This document shows positions 16,591-25,599 of a DNA stretch of 64,000 nt, one piece after another. The notes beneath the pieces were generated by a model. That model was not told where the DNA came from and made no database searches. It saw only the letters and a list, made by a program, of their open reading frames with translations. Numbering within the stretch: position 1 is the first letter of the stretch; each line of letters opens with the position of its first letter. Position numbers and translations under genes: made by a program. Source of the stretch: Propionibacteriaceae bacterium AM104-82 (lineage in GTDB: Bacteria > Actinomycetota > Actinomycetes > Propionibacteriales > Propionibacteriaceae); assembly GCA_027658995.1 (NCBI GenBank), contig JAQDQK010000002.1, positions 62,001 through 126,000 on the forward strand, read 5' to 3'.

Positions 16591-17288
16591 TCGGTCTTGG
16601 AGGTTCCGGCCCAGCGGCCGGCTCGTGGGTCTTCGCCTGCGGCGACGGCCCTGGTGCAGGGCGCGCAGCCGATCGACGGGTAGCCGCGCTCGCGCAGCGG
16701 GTTGAGGAAGACGTCCTCCTCGAAGGCGAAGCGGTCGACGTCGTCGTCGCTCCAGGCCGCGATCGGGTTGATCTTGACCATCCCCCTGCGCTCGTCCCAG
16801 CCGACCAGGTCGATGTCGGTGCGGGTCGGGGCGTCGACGCGGCGCATTCCGGTGATCCAGGCGCTCCTGCCCGAGATCGCCCTGTTGAGGGGCTCGACCT
16901 TGCGGATGGCGCAGCAGCCGTCCGGGTCGCGCTCGTAGAGTCGTTCGCCGTGTTCGCGGCCCTGCTCCTCGACGGTGAGCAGCGGAAGCACGGTGCGCAA
17001 CCGCACCCGTCCCGCGTAGTGGTCGCGGGTCCGCAGCGTCTCCTCGAAGTGGAAGCCGGTGTCGAGGAAGAACACGTCGATCCCGGGCGCCGACTGCGCG
17101 GTCAACTCGACGAGCACCTCGTCACCCATCGACGAGGCGAGGGTGACGTCGTCGCCGAACGCGTCGTGGGCCCAGCGCAGCACCTCGCGGCTGAGGTCGA
17201 CCCGTCCGAGATGCCCCTGGTAGCGCTCATCGGCCTCCAGCGCGGCGAACCGGGCGGCGGCCTCTGCCGCGATCTCGCGGGCGCTCAC
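16572..17288 (-). CDS. cysH: Adenylyl-sulfate reductase, [4Fe-4S] type (CysH)
   Basis: 238-residue assimilatory APS reductase producing sulfite. Four Fe-S-ligand cysteines are visible in 'DGCCAIRKVEPL' and 'SIGCAPCTRAV', the mark of APS-type rather than PAPS-type enzymes. The catalytic Cys is in the C-terminal 'TECGLHT'. This agrees with the lack of APS kinase. The GTG start overlaps the stop of the 57-residue zinc-ribbon gene (GTGA); longer readings upstream run through that gene in another frame and are not plausible. Confidence 0.94.
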   Translation of the reverse strand: MSAREIAAEAAARFAALEADERYQGHLGRVDLSREVLRWAHDAFGDDVTLASSMGDEVLVELTAQSAPGIDVFFLDTGFHFEETLRTRDHYAGRVRLRTVLPLLTVEEQGREHGERLYERDPDGCCAIRKVEPLNRAISGRSAWITGMRRVDAPTRTDIDLVGWDERRGMVKINPIAAWSDDDVDRFAFEEDVFLNPLRERGYPSIGCAPCTRAVAAGEDPRAGRWAGTSKTECGLHT

Positions 17289-17458
17289 AGCGCCGCCTCC
17301 TCGCGGATCCGGCCGGGGATCTGCGAGTCCTCGACGCGGTGCTGCGTGACGGAGAACACCCGGGCGCATGCGATGCAGTGCCAGGCTCCGCGGGGCTCCT
17401 CGACGGGGCGCAGGTCCTCCTCGGCGCAGAACGGGCAGTGGTAGATCACGGCGCTCAT
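17285..17458 (-). CDS. Small zinc-ribbon protein in the cys operon
   Basis: 57-residue protein with two Cys pairs, 'CPFC' near residue 8 and 'CIAC' near residue 28, forming a predicted zinc ribbon. It sits between cysI and cysH with 4-base overlaps on both sides (ATGA with cysI, GTGA with cysH), so it is certainly translated with them. Similar tiny genes occur between sulfite reductase and APS reductase genes in other actinobacteria. The function is not known; an assembly or redox-partner role for sulfite reductase or APS reductase is an inference. Confidence 0.85.
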   Translation of the reverse strand: MSAVIYHCPFCAEEDLRPVEEPRGAWHCIACARVFSVTQHRVEDSQIPGRIREEAAL

Positions 17459-19122
17459 CGCAGGTCCTCCTCGTCGGCGCGGTGCGCCCAGTGCGCGAAC
17501 GATTCGCCGTCGGCGCGCTGCGCAAGGAAGGTGGTGGCGAGCCGCTGGATGTAGTCGGGCAGGTCGTCGGCTGCGACCTTCAGCGCGCGGGTCTTGCGCG
17601 CGACCTGCGCCGAGGCCCCCAGTTCGCCGCCGAGGTGCACCTGGAACACCTCGGTGAGGTTGCCGTCGGCGTCGGAGGTGACCATGCCCTTCAGCCCGAC
17701 GTCGGCGACCTGGGTGCGGGCGCAGGCATTGGGGCAGCCGTTGACGTGGATGGTGAACGGCACGTCGAAGTCGGGAAGCCGGGCCTCCAACTCCTCGACG
17801 ATGGTGCGTGCCCTCGCCTTTGTCTCGACGAGCGCCAACTTGCAGAACTCGATGCCGGTGCAGGCGAGCACGCCGCGGCGGAACTCGCTCGGCTCTGCGG
17901 GCAGGTCGAGCGCGTCGAGGTCGCCGACGAGGCCCTCGATGGAGGTGTCCGGCACGTCGAGGATCAGCAACTTCTGGTGCGGCGTGAGCCGGACCCTTCC
18001 CGAGGCGTGCCGGGCGGCGACGTCGGCGATCTCGGCGAGGCGGGTGCCGGAGACGCGGCCCGCGACCGGCGCCACACCGACCCAGTACAGGCCGTCGTTC
18101 TGCGGGTGGACGCCGACATGGTCGCGGCGAAGCCGGTTCGCCTCGGGCGCCGGGCCGTCGATCAGCGGGCGCCGAAGGTACTCGGTTTCGAGGACCTCGC
18201 GGAACTTCTCGGGGCCCCAGTCGGCCATCAGGAACTTCAGTCGCGCACGGTTGCGCAGCCTCCGGTAGCCGTAGTCGCGGAAGATCGACACGACGCCGCG
18301 CCACACCTCCGGCACCTCGGCGAGCGGCACCCAGGCGCCGAGCCGCTTGGCGAACATCGGGTTCGTGGAGAGGCCACCCGCGACCCACAGGTCGAAGCCC
18401 GGGCCGTGCTCGGGATGCTCGACGCCGACGAAGGACACGTCGTTGATCTCGTGGGCGATGTCGAGGTTCGGGCTGCCGGAGATCGCCGTCTTGAACTTGC
18501 GGGGCAGGTTGGAGAACTCGGGGTTGCCGATGTACTTCTCGAGGATCTCGCGGACCGCGGGGGTGCCATCGACGACCTCGTTGGCCGCGATCCCGGCGAC
18601 CGGGGAGCCGAGGATCACGCGCGGCACGTCGCCGCAGGCCTCCGCCGTGGTGAGGCCGACGGCCTCGAGGCGGCGCCAGATCTCGGGCACATCCTCGACG
18701 CGGATCCAGTGCAGCTGGATGTTCTGCCTGTCGGTGATGTCGGCGGTGTCGCGCCCGAACTCGGTGGAGATCCCCGCGATCACGCGCAACTGCTCGTTGC
18801 TCAGCGACCCGCCGTCGGAGCGGACCCGCATCATGAAGAACTCGTCGTCGAGTTCCTCTGCGGCAAGCGTCGCGGTCTTTCCTCCGTCGATGCCGGGGCG
18901 GCGCTGCGTGTAGAGACCCCACCAGCGCATCCGGCCGCGGAGGTCCTCGCTGGGGATCGACGCGAAGCCCTCCTTGGAGTACACCTCTTCGATCCTCGCG
19001 CGGACGTTGAGCCCGTCGTCGTCCTGCTTGAACGCCTCGTTCGCGTTGAGCGGCGTCGTGTCGCCCTCGGCCCAGGCACCGGTGGCCTGGTTGCGCGTTG
19101 GGCGTGCTGTCGCTTGTGACAT
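17455..19122 (-). CDS. Sulfite reductase (ferredoxin), siroheme/[4Fe-4S]
   Basis: 555-residue assimilatory sulfite reductase reducing sulfite to sulfide. The siroheme/[4Fe-4S] cysteines appear in 'CTGIEFCKLALVETK' and 'VNGCPNACARTQVAD', and two ferrite-reductase-like half domains are present ('VPRVILGSPVAGIA', 'GRVRLTPHQKLLIL'). Nitrite reductases share this fold, but the cys operon context decides for sulfite. First gene of the operon; ATG preceded by AAGGA. Upstream 120 bp are a probable promoter region without a recognised riboswitch. Confidence 0.93.
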   Translation of the reverse strand: MSQATARPTRNQATGAWAEGDTTPLNANEAFKQDDDGLNVRARIEEVYSKEGFASIPSEDLRGRMRWWGLYTQRRPGIDGGKTATLAAEELDDEFFMMRVRSDGGSLSNEQLRVIAGISTEFGRDTADITDRQNIQLHWIRVEDVPEIWRRLEAVGLTTAEACGDVPRVILGSPVAGIAANEVVDGTPAVREILEKYIGNPEFSNLPRKFKTAISGSPNLDIAHEINDVSFVGVEHPEHGPGFDLWVAGGLSTNPMFAKRLGAWVPLAEVPEVWRGVVSIFRDYGYRRLRNRARLKFLMADWGPEKFREVLETEYLRRPLIDGPAPEANRLRRDHVGVHPQNDGLYWVGVAPVAGRVSGTRLAEIADVAARHASGRVRLTPHQKLLILDVPDTSIEGLVGDLDALDLPAEPSEFRRGVLACTGIEFCKLALVETKARARTIVEELEARLPDFDVPFTIHVNGCPNACARTQVADVGLKGMVTSDADGNLTEVFQVHLGGELGASAQVARKTRALKVAADDLPDYIQRLATTFLAQRADGESFAHWAHRADEEDLR

Positions 19123-19243
19123 GACGATCCTTCGTCTCGGTTATCTGCGACCAACTCGCCGTTTTCTGGTGACATTCCCGCGAATCGCCCGTGATCGCCG
19201 TGAGCGAAGTAGTACGTCGTTCAACGACCTGCCAACGCAGGGA

Positions 19244-19717
19244 TCAGGACGGTTCGCCGTCGACGGTGCTGACGGCGGTCGCACTTGCGGAGGCGCGCAC
19301 GTCGATGCTGCGCACCCCGATCAGGCCGAGGAAGAGCGTGTCGTAGGAGGCGCTGACGGTGACCGTGGCGGTCAGGCCGTCGAGGGCGACTGTGGCGGGC
19401 AGGCCTGCCGCCGCGGCGAAGTCGCGCCCGGCCCGCGCCGCCGCCGCACGGTCAAGGCGCGGGCCGTCGTCGGTGAGGACGACGGCATGGGTGGCGGCCC
19501 GAGCGGCCTGCGCGGCGATCTCGCGCGCCTCCTGCTCGGCGGCGGCATGGCCGGAGAAGTCGACTCCGAGGCCGACCGCGATCACGAAGGCGGGCATGGC
19601 CACGGCCGTCCACACCGACAGGCTGAGGCCCCACTGGTCACCGCCGATGCGCGGGTCGGCCGCGCGGTCGCGACGACGGTGAGTGCCACCCGTCCCGGGT
19701 CGTCGCGCGTCGCGCAT
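19244..19717 (-). CDS. TadE/TadG-like pilus-assembly family protein
   Basis: 157-residue protein with a short basic N-terminus, one hydrophobic segment ('LSLSVWTAVAMPAFVIAVGLGVDF') and a pseudopilin-like downstream region ('AAAEQEAREIAAQAARAATHAV'), the layout of actinobacterial TadE/TadG minor pilins. No other tad/flp genes are nearby, so it is an orphan. Start at 19717 is supported by AAGGGGG about 6 nt upstream; a longer reading is possible but has no ribosome site. Confidence 0.6.
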   Translation of the reverse strand: MRDARRPGTGGTHRRRDRAADPRIGGDQWGLSLSVWTAVAMPAFVIAVGLGVDFSGHAAAEQEAREIAAQAARAATHAVVLTDDGPRLDRAAAARAGRDFAAAAGLPATVALDGLTATVTVSASYDTLFLGLIGVRSIDVRASASATAVSTVDGEPS

Positions 19718-19887
19718 CGCCGCCCCCTTACCGATCGCCGTCGAGGCACCATTCAACCAAGCCGGACCCGGATGGAGGGCGGATCCGGCGGATCTGTTGA
19801 CAACTCGCGGGCGTCCCCACAGCGGACATTTGGCGACGGGGCCGCTGGGCTCATCCTGTGAAAACACCCGCCCCGGGCAGTACCCAT

Positions 19888-19901
19888 TTGAAGGGCTTCA
19901 A
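19888..19901. promoter_or_regulatory. Palindrome TTGAAGGGCTTCAA upstream of gluA
   Basis: 6-bp arms TTGAAG / CTTCAA around GG. It resembles the operator at 11005-11020 (both end in GCTTCAA) and lies 117 bp before gluA. Confidence 0.45.
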
Positions 19902-20005
19902 TGCGCGCAGGCAAGGCAGGACGCCCCCATCTCACCCCTTTGGGCAGCCCGCAACGTTCTGACAACAATCCGTAACGGCACCGCCCAGTTGCCAATGTGC
20001 ACTGT

Positions 20006-20011
20006 TAGTGT
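20006..20011 (+). promoter_or_regulatory. -10 box (TAGTGT) of gluABCD, leaderless
   Basis: TAGTGT ends 6 nt before the gluA ATG at 20018. Confidence 0.45.
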
Positions 20012-20017
20012 GCCGAC

Positions 20018-20770
20018 ATGTCAGCCCCAGCCGCAGAGCGGCCTCTCGTCGAGGTCCGAGGTGTCAACAAGTACTTCGGAGCCCACCACGTCCTCAAGGA
20101 CATCGACCTCGATGTCCAGCGCGGCGAGGTCGTGATCGTGATCGGCCCCTCAGGCTCGGGCAAGTCGACGCTGTGCCGCTCGATCAACCGGCTCGAGACC
20201 ATCGATTCGGGCGACATCTACATCGACGGGAACCTCCTCCCCGAGGAGGGAAAGGCGCTCGCCCACCTGCGCAGCGAGGTCGGCATGGTGTTCCAGTCGT
20301 TCAACCTGTTCGCGCACAAGACCGTGCTGGAGAACGTCACCCTCGCCCCCATCAAGGTGCACAAGATGTCCAAGGCCGACGCGAAGAAGCGGGCCATGGA
20401 ACTGCTCACCCGCGTCGGGGTGGCCGACCACGCCAACAAGTTGCCCGCCCAACTCTCGGGCGGCCAGCAACAGCGCGTCGCGATCGCCCGGTCGCTGGCG
20501 ATGGACCCCAAGGTGATCCTGCTTGACGAGCCCACCTCGGCGCTCGATCCCGAGATGATCAACGAGGTCCTCGACGTGATGATCGAACTCGCCCGCAGCG
20601 GCATGACCATGCTCGTGGTCACGCACGAGATGGGCTTCGCGAAGAAGGCGGCCGACCGGGTCGTGTTCATGTCCGACGGCGCCATCGTTGAGGAGGCACC
20701 GCCCGAAGATTTCTTCTCCCACCCCAAGTCCGACAGAGCCAAGGACTTCCTGTCCAAGATCCTCGACTAA
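20018..20770 (+). CDS. gluA: Glutamate/amino acid ABC transporter ATP-binding protein
   Basis: 250-residue polar-amino-acid ABC ATPase. Walker A '[15 protein letters not shown]', Q-loop '[18 protein letters not shown]', signature '[16 protein letters not shown]' and Walker B '[14 protein letters not shown]' are complete. Gene order ATPase, binding protein, permease, permease is that of gluABCD of Corynebacterium glutamicum, hence the symbol; substrate glutamate is inferred. Leaderless-type start. Confidence 0.92.
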   Translation: MSAPAAERPLVEVRGVNKYFGAHHVLKDIDLDVQRGEVVIVIGPSGSGKSTLCRSINRLETIDSGDIYIDGNLLPEEGKALAHLRSEVGMVFQSFNLFAHKTVLENVTLAPIKVHKMSKADAKKRAMELLTRVGVADHANKLPAQLSGGQQQRVAIARSLAMDPKVILLDEPTSALDPEMINEVLDVMIELARSGMTMLVVTHEMGFAKKAADRVVFMSDGAIVEEAPPEDFFSHPKSDRAKDFLSKILD

Positions 20771-20792
20771 CTCACGAGAAACGGAGTCAGCC

Positions 20793-21662
20793 ATGAAACT
20801 CACCAAGATCGCAGCCGGGGCAGCCGCCCTGCTGATGGCCGCCGCCATGACGGCCTGCGGAGGCGACGCGACGCCAGGGGGCACCGACGCCCCCGTCGCG
20901 ACCGACGCCAAGTTCCCCGCCGGAAGCACGATGGAGAAGCTGAACAAGGCGCAGAAGATCACCATCGGCACCAAGTTCGACCAGCCCCTTTTCGGCCTGA
21001 TGGGCCCCGACAACAAGCCCGTCGGCTTCGACGTCGAGATGGGCAAGCTGGTCGCCGCCAAGCTCGGCATCCCCGCTGACAAGATCGAATGGGTCGAGAC
21101 GGTCTCGCAGAACCGCGAGCCCTTCATCCAGAACGGCCAGGTCGACATCGTGGTGGCCACCTACACCATCAACGACAAGCGCAAGGAAGTCATCGACTTC
21201 GCAGGCCCGTACTACGTCGCGGGCCAGTCCTTCCTCGTCGCCAAGGGCAACCCCGCGGGCATCAAGGACGTCGAGACCCTCGGCGACAACACGATCTGCA
21301 CCGTGACCGGCTCGACCTCCGAGAAGAACATCAAGGAGCACACCGACAAGGTCATCACCGTCGACAAGTACTCCGACTGCCTCGAGCCGATCCGCACCGG
21401 GCAGGCGCAGGCGCTGACCACCGACAACGTCATCCTTGCCGGCCTCGTCGACCAGAACGGCGACGAGTTCGAGGTCCTCGACTACACCTTCACCGAGGAG
21501 CCCTACGGCATCGGCCTGAAGAAGGGCGATGACGACTTCCGGACGTTCATCAACGACGCCCTCGAGGAGTCCGAGAAGGACGGCGCCTGGAAGAAGGCCT
21601 GGGAGGACACCGCAGGAAAGGTGCTGCCGACGCCGGAGGCCCCGGCGGTCGATCGCTACTGA
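20793..21662 (+). CDS. gluB: Glutamate ABC transporter substrate-binding lipoprotein
   Basis: 289-residue SBP_bac_3 family protein. Signal peptide with lipobox 'MTACGGD' (lipid Cys about residue 20). The mature part has 'TIGTKFDQPLFGLMGPDNKPVGFDVEMGKLVAAKLG', here split across 'KITIGTKFDQPLFG' and 'VGFDVEMGKLVAAKLG', plus 'FAGPYYVAGQSFLV' typical of glutamate/glutamine binders. ACGGAG lies upstream of the chosen ATG; it follows gluA by 22 nt. Confidence 0.92.
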   Translation: MKLTKIAAGAAALLMAAAMTACGGDATPGGTDAPVATDAKFPAGSTMEKLNKAQKITIGTKFDQPLFGLMGPDNKPVGFDVEMGKLVAAKLGIPADKIEWVETVSQNREPFIQNGQVDIVVATYTINDKRKEVIDFAGPYYVAGQSFLVAKGNPAGIKDVETLGDNTICTVTGSTSEKNIKEHTDKVITVDKYSDCLEPIRTGQAQALTTDNVILAGLVDQNGDEFEVLDYTFTEEPYGIGLKKGDDDFRTFINDALEESEKDGAWKKAWEDTAGKVLPTPEAPAVDRY

Positions 21663-21711
21663 TCCACCCGTAACCACACACCAACCCTGACTCTCTGAGG
21701 AGGAGGCGCCG

Positions 21712-22362
21712 ATGGAGGCCGTCCTGAGCAACCTGGACCAGTACTGGCTCGGGTTCAAGGTCACCCTCGAACTGCTCGCAGTGGGCGGCATCGGCGCCCT
21801 CCTTCTCGGGATCGTCATCGCGCTGCTTCGGATCTCCCCGATCGCGAGCCTGCGCGCCGTCGCGACCGGCTACACGGAACTGCTGCGCAACACGCCACTG
21901 ACCCTGGTGTTCTTCTTCATGCTGATCGTGCTGCCGTCGCTCGACATCAAGTTCCCCAACCCCAAGATCGGCGCGTTCATCGCGCTCGCGCTCTACACCT
22001 CGGCGTTCGTGGCGGAGGCGATCCGCTCCGGCATCAACGGCGTCCCCGTCGGGCAGGCCGAGGCCGCCAGATCCGTCGGCCTCACGTTCGGCCAGACGGT
22101 GCGGCTGATCATCATGCCGCAGGCCATCCGGATGGTGATCCCGCCGCTGATCAACGTGTTCATCGCGTTGACGAAGAACACCTCGGTCGCGGCCGGCTTC
22201 ACCATCGTCGAACTGGTGGCCATCTCCAAGTCGCTCGCCAACGCCAACGGCAACGCCGTCGTGCCGATCCTGCTCGGCATCGCCGTGTGCTACCTCATCA
22301 TCACGATCCCGCTCGGCCAGCTCGCCGGGTGGATGGAGCGGAAGGCGATGGTGCAGCGATGA
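21712..22362 (+). CDS. gluC: Glutamate ABC transporter permease GluC
   Basis: 216-residue polar amino acid permease (HEQRO/His-Glu-Gln family) with about five transmembrane helices. The EAA-loop 'GQAEAARSVGLTFGQTVRLIIMPQA' that contacts the ATPase is present. GGAGGAGG ribosome site upstream of ATG. Overlaps gluD by 4 nt (ATGA). Confidence 0.92.
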   Translation: MEAVLSNLDQYWLGFKVTLELLAVGGIGALLLGIVIALLRISPIASLRAVATGYTELLRNTPLTLVFFFMLIVLPSLDIKFPNPKIGAFIALALYTSAFVAEAIRSGINGVPVGQAEAARSVGLTFGQTVRLIIMPQAIRMVIPPLINVFIALTKNTSVAAGFTIVELVAISKSLANANGNAVVPILLGIAVCYLIITIPLGQLAGWMERKAMVQR

Positions 22363-23240
22363 GTACCTCGAACGTCCTCTACGACGCGCCCGGCCCAAGG
22401 GCCCGCCGCCTGTCGCTCATCAGTTCCGTGGTGCTCGCCGTCCTGCTGATCGGCGGCTTCGCCTGGTTCATGTGGCGCCTCGGGCAGCCCCGCACCACCG
22501 TCAACGGCACCGTCCTGAGCGGCCTGTGGGACCCTGCCCGCTGGGACATCTTCGGTGAGCCCGTCGTGTGGCGCACCCTGCTGGTCGACGGCATGGTGAT
22601 GGGCACGCTGCGGGCAGCAGGGCTCGCGGCGATCCTGGCCCTGATCCTGGGCGTCGTGCTGTGCTTCGCGCGGACGGCGTCTTCGCGCTGGGTCCGCGTT
22701 CCCACCAAGATCATCCTGGAGTTCTTCCGCGGCCTGCCCGTGCTGCTGATGATGCTGTTCATCATGCTTGCCCTGAAGACCAACGGCTACTGGGCCGCGG
22801 TCGGGGCGCTGACCATCTACAACGGCGCGATCATCGGCGAGGCGCTGCGCGCAGGCCTTGCAGCGCTGCCGAAGGGGCAGCGCGAGGCGGGCCTGTCGCT
22901 CGGGCTCACCGGCACGGCCACCCGACTGCTGATCGAGTTCCCGCAGGCCTTCCGCCAGATGCTGCCGATCATCGTCGCCCAACTGGTGGTGCTGCTGAAG
23001 GACACCTCGCTCGCCTACGTCGTCGCCTACCCGGAGATCCTGCGCAAGGCCGACCAGTTGAAGCAGTTCTACGGCAACCGCTATGCGTTCTCGCTGTTCG
23101 TGGTGGTCCTGGTCGCCTACCTGATCGTCAACTTCGCCCTGTCCGCGCTGGCGCGCTGGCTCGCGAGGCGCACCGGCCCGAAGGCAGAGGCGGCCCTGAT
23201 GACGCAGAACACCAAGACGATGGGTCGCGCCGAAGCCTGA
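22359..23240 (+). CDS. gluD: Glutamate ABC transporter permease GluD
   Basis: 293-residue partner permease of GluC. Longer N-terminal extension with an additional membrane span and periplasmic loop is typical of GluD. EAA loop 'GQREAGLSLGLTGTATRLLIEFPQA' is visible. Start is fixed by the ATGA overlap with gluC. Last gene of the operon. Confidence 0.92.
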   Translation: MSTSNVLYDAPGPRARRLSLISSVVLAVLLIGGFAWFMWRLGQPRTTVNGTVLSGLWDPARWDIFGEPVVWRTLLVDGMVMGTLRAAGLAAILALILGVVLCFARTASSRWVRVPTKIILEFFRGLPVLLMMLFIMLALKTNGYWAAVGALTIYNGAIIGEALRAGLAALPKGQREAGLSLGLTGTATRLLIEFPQAFRQMLPIIVAQLVVLLKDTSLAYVVAYPEILRKADQLKQFYGNRYAFSLFVVVLVAYLIVNFALSALARWLARRTGPKAEAALMTQNTKTMGRAEA

Positions 23241-23377
23241 GCCCGCCCACGTCGGCGCCTCGGGCGTCGCCCGCCGCCCCGCCCCTTGTCACCGCCGTTT
23301 TTTTCCGACGTTGACCCCTTCGGGTGAGCCGCGCCGCTGCTAGCGTCGCCGCAACTCGACGAGGCATCGGAGGCGAC

Positions 23378-23455
23378 ATGTCATCAGCGCGCGACATCCT
23401 GCTCGGCAGGCTCCCTGACACCCAGGCGGCCGAGACACTCGGCCCGGTGCCGTGA
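23378..23455 (+). other. 25-codon ORF with strong RBS, in frame with the CPBP-like gene
   Basis: ATG at 23378 follows CGGAGG by 4-5 nt and opens a 25-codon reading that stops at TGA 23453-23455. It is in the same frame as the downstream membrane-protein gene, and the residues after the stop ('ARWQPGRDTLWALAT') look like natural continuation. It is therefore probably the original N-terminus cut off by a nonsense change, or a leader peptide. Confidence 0.5.
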
Positions 23456-23482
23456 GCGCGTTGGCAACCGGGGCGCGACACC

Positions 23483-24163
23483 TTGTGGGCGCTCGCGACC
23501 ATCCCGATGATGTGGTTGGCCTACTTCATGAACAGCAGGCTCACCGAATCCGAGCCGATGGTCGCGCTGGTGGCCTACTTCGTGGTCGGCAACATCATCG
23601 TCTGCACGCTGATCCCCGCCTGGGTCGTCACCCGGGTCAGGCGGGAGGGGCCAGCCGGCCTCGGCTTCACCCGCTACCGGCTCGGGATCGCGCTCATCGT
23701 GACGCTGGTGCTCGGCCTGGGATCGCTTCCTGCCTACTTCCAGGGGGCCGCGTCGGCCGGCGTCGACCCCGTCCAGCATCTCGCCTACAACCTGACGATC
23801 CTGTGGGAACCGCTGTTCGTCTACGGCTGGCTGCTGCTGCGGTTCCGGCGCGCGTTCGGCTGGCTGCCGGGCATCGTGCTGGCCGCGCTCGGCTTCACCG
23901 CCTACCACATCGGATCGGTGCCGCCCTCGACGCTGCTGGTCTTCCTTGTCACGGGGCTCGTATTCGCCGCCATCATGGCGGCGGTGCGCAACCTGTGGGT
24001 GATGTTCCCTCTGGCCTCGGGCGTCTCATCGGCGATCGGCACCCTGCAATCGGGCCTTTCCTTCACATGGGACACCGCGGCGCTCGGCGTCGCCGTCCTG
24101 ATCACCCAGGCGATCGTCCTGATCGTGTTCTTCCGGAAGGGTCGGGCGGGCAGGACCGCCTGA
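23483..24163 (+). CDS. CPBP-like intramembrane protein, N-terminus interrupted
   Basis: 226-residue polytopic membrane protein with about 6-7 helices, similar in layout to CPBP (Rce1/abortive infection) intramembrane proteases. The usual EExxxR motif reads 'EPLFVYGWLLLRFRR' (one Glu replaced by Pro), and the second motif is 'FTAYHIGS' with its His kept. Catalysis is doubtful. The TTG start has no ribosome site; the better start is ATG 23378, in the same frame but separated by TGA at 23453. So this is either a 5'-truncated pseudogene or carries a sequence error. Confidence 0.65.
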   Translation: MWALATIPMMWLAYFMNSRLTESEPMVALVAYFVVGNIIVCTLIPAWVVTRVRREGPAGLGFTRYRLGIALIVTLVLGLGSLPAYFQGAASAGVDPVQHLAYNLTILWEPLFVYGWLLLRFRRAFGWLPGIVLAALGFTAYHIGSVPPSTLLVFLVTGLVFAAIMAAVRNLWVMFPLASGVSSAIGTLQSGLSFTWDTAALGVAVLITQAIVLIVFFRKGRAGRTA

Positions 24164-24187
24164 CGCCCGATCCCAACAACCGGCCGG

Positions 24188-25594
24188 TCAGGCCTTCGCG
24201 CCGGCGGGCAGGGCCGCCACGATGGCCTGGGCCGTCGCCTTGGCGTCGCCGAAGCACATCACCGAGTTCTCGTTGAAGAACAGCGGGTTCTGCACGCCCG
24301 CGTAGCCGGCGCTCATCGAGCGCTTGAAGACCACGACGGTGCCCGCCTCCCACACCCGCAGCACCGGCATGCCGGAGATCGGCGAGCCCGGCTCCATCGC
24401 GGCGGGGTTGACGGTGTCGTTCGCGCCGATCACGAGGACGACGTCGGTGTCCTTGAGGTCGTCGTTGATCTCGTCCATCTCGAAGACGATGTCGTATGGC
24501 ACCTTCGCCTCGGCGAGCAGCACGTTCATGTGGCCGGGCAGGCGACCCGCGACCGGGTGGATGCCGAAGCCGACCTTCTTGCCCTGGGCGCGGAGGCGCT
24601 CGGTCAGTTCGGCGACCGCGTACTGCGCCTGCGCGACTGCCATGCCGTAGCCGGGCACGATCATCACGGAGTCGGCCTGGTCGAGCAGCGTTGCGACCTC
24701 GGCGGGCAGCGCCTCGCGGTGCTCCCCGTAGTCCTTGTCGACGGCGGCGGACGAGTCGTCGCCGAAGCCGCCGAGGATCACGGAGATGAAGGAGCGGTTC
24801 ATGGCCTTGCACATGATGAAGCTGAGGATCGCGCCGGACGCGCCGACAAGGGCACCGGTGATGATCAGGATGGACATGTCCAGCATGAAGCCGCTGGCGG
24901 CGGCAGCCCAACCGGAGTAGGAGTTGAGCATCGACACCACGACGGGCATGTCGGCGCCGCCGATCGCGGCGACCAGGTGCGCGCCGAGCAGCAGCGACAA
25001 GACCGCGGCGATGATGAGCGGGATGATCGAACCGGTGGCCAGGTACCACCAGCCGAGCAGCGCGATCGCCACGACGGTTGCCAGGTTCAGCCAGTGCCTG
25101 CCGGGCAGCGTCAGCGGCTTGGACTTGATCCTGCCGTTGAGCTTGCCCCACGCGACCAGCGAACCGGTGAAGGTGACGGCGCCGATGAACACGCCGAGGA
25201 ACACCTCGATGGAGTGCAGCGCGTCCGCGTGGCCCTGTGCCTCGAGGTGCACGTTGAAGCCGACGAGCACTGCGGCGGCGCCGACGAAGCTGTGCAGCAG
25301 CGCGACGAGTTCCGGCATGCCGGTCATCTCGACCTTCTTGGCTCGCCACAGTCCGATGGCGCCGCCGATGGCGAGCGCGGCGTAGAGCATGATGGCCGCG
25401 TCGACCTGCAGGTTGTGGTTGGCGTAGTCGCGGTAGGCGATCGCGAAGTTCGTGGCGACCACCGCGAAGACCATGCCCATGATCCCGTAGACGTTGCCCT
25501 TGCGTGCCGTCTCGTGCTTCGACAGGCCTGCGAGCGCCAGGATGAACATCAGTCCGGCGGCGATGTAGGTCGCGTTGATGAAGTTGGTCAGCAT
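24188..25594 (-). CDS. pntB: NAD(P) transhydrogenase subunit beta
   Basis: 468-residue beta subunit of proton-translocating transhydrogenase: about eight or nine membrane helices in the N-terminal half (dII) and the soluble NADP(H)-binding dIII domain at the C-terminus. dIII motifs '[18 protein letters not shown]', '[21 protein letters not shown]', '[14 protein letters not shown]' and '[12 protein letters not shown]' are diagnostic. It starts 5 nt after pntA stops. The complex couples NADPH formation from NADH to proton influx at the membrane. Confidence 0.96.
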   Translation of the reverse strand: MLTNFINATYIAAGLMFILALAGLSKHETARKGNVYGIMGMVFAVVATNFAIAYRDYANHNLQVDAAIMLYAALAIGGAIGLWRAKKVEMTGMPELVALLHSFVGAAAVLVGFNVHLEAQGHADALHSIEVFLGVFIGAVTFTGSLVAWGKLNGRIKSKPLTLPGRHWLNLATVVAIALLGWWYLATGSIIPLIIAAVLSLLLGAHLVAAIGGADMPVVVSMLNSYSGWAAAASGFMLDMSILIITGALVGASGAILSFIMCKAMNRSFISVILGGFGDDSSAAVDKDYGEHREALPAEVATLLDQADSVMIVPGYGMAVAQAQYAVAELTERLRAQGKKVGFGIHPVAGRLPGHMNVLLAEAKVPYDIVFEMDEINDDLKDTDVVLVIGANDTVNPAAMEPGSPISGMPVLRVWEAGTVVVFKRSMSAGYAGVQNPLFFNENSVMCFGDAKATAQAIVAALPAGAKA

Positions 25595-25599
25595 GGTTC

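Larger units (their letters stand above)
19718..20017. other. 300-bp intergenic region upstream of gluABCD
   Basis: Divergent control region between the TadE-like gene and gluA. It holds a consensus TTGACA at 19796-19801 on the plus strand, a TTGAAG-GG-CTTCAA palindrome at 19888-19901, and the leaderless -10 of gluA at its right end. No gene was seen. Confidence 0.5.

Noticed and set aside
19123..19243. SAM or other riboswitch upstream of cysI
   Set aside because: Too short and without recognisable conserved core; treated as promoter region.
20018..23240. Glutamine or arginine transporter instead of glutamate
   Set aside because: Cannot be excluded, but the ABCD order and binding-protein pattern fit gluABCD best.
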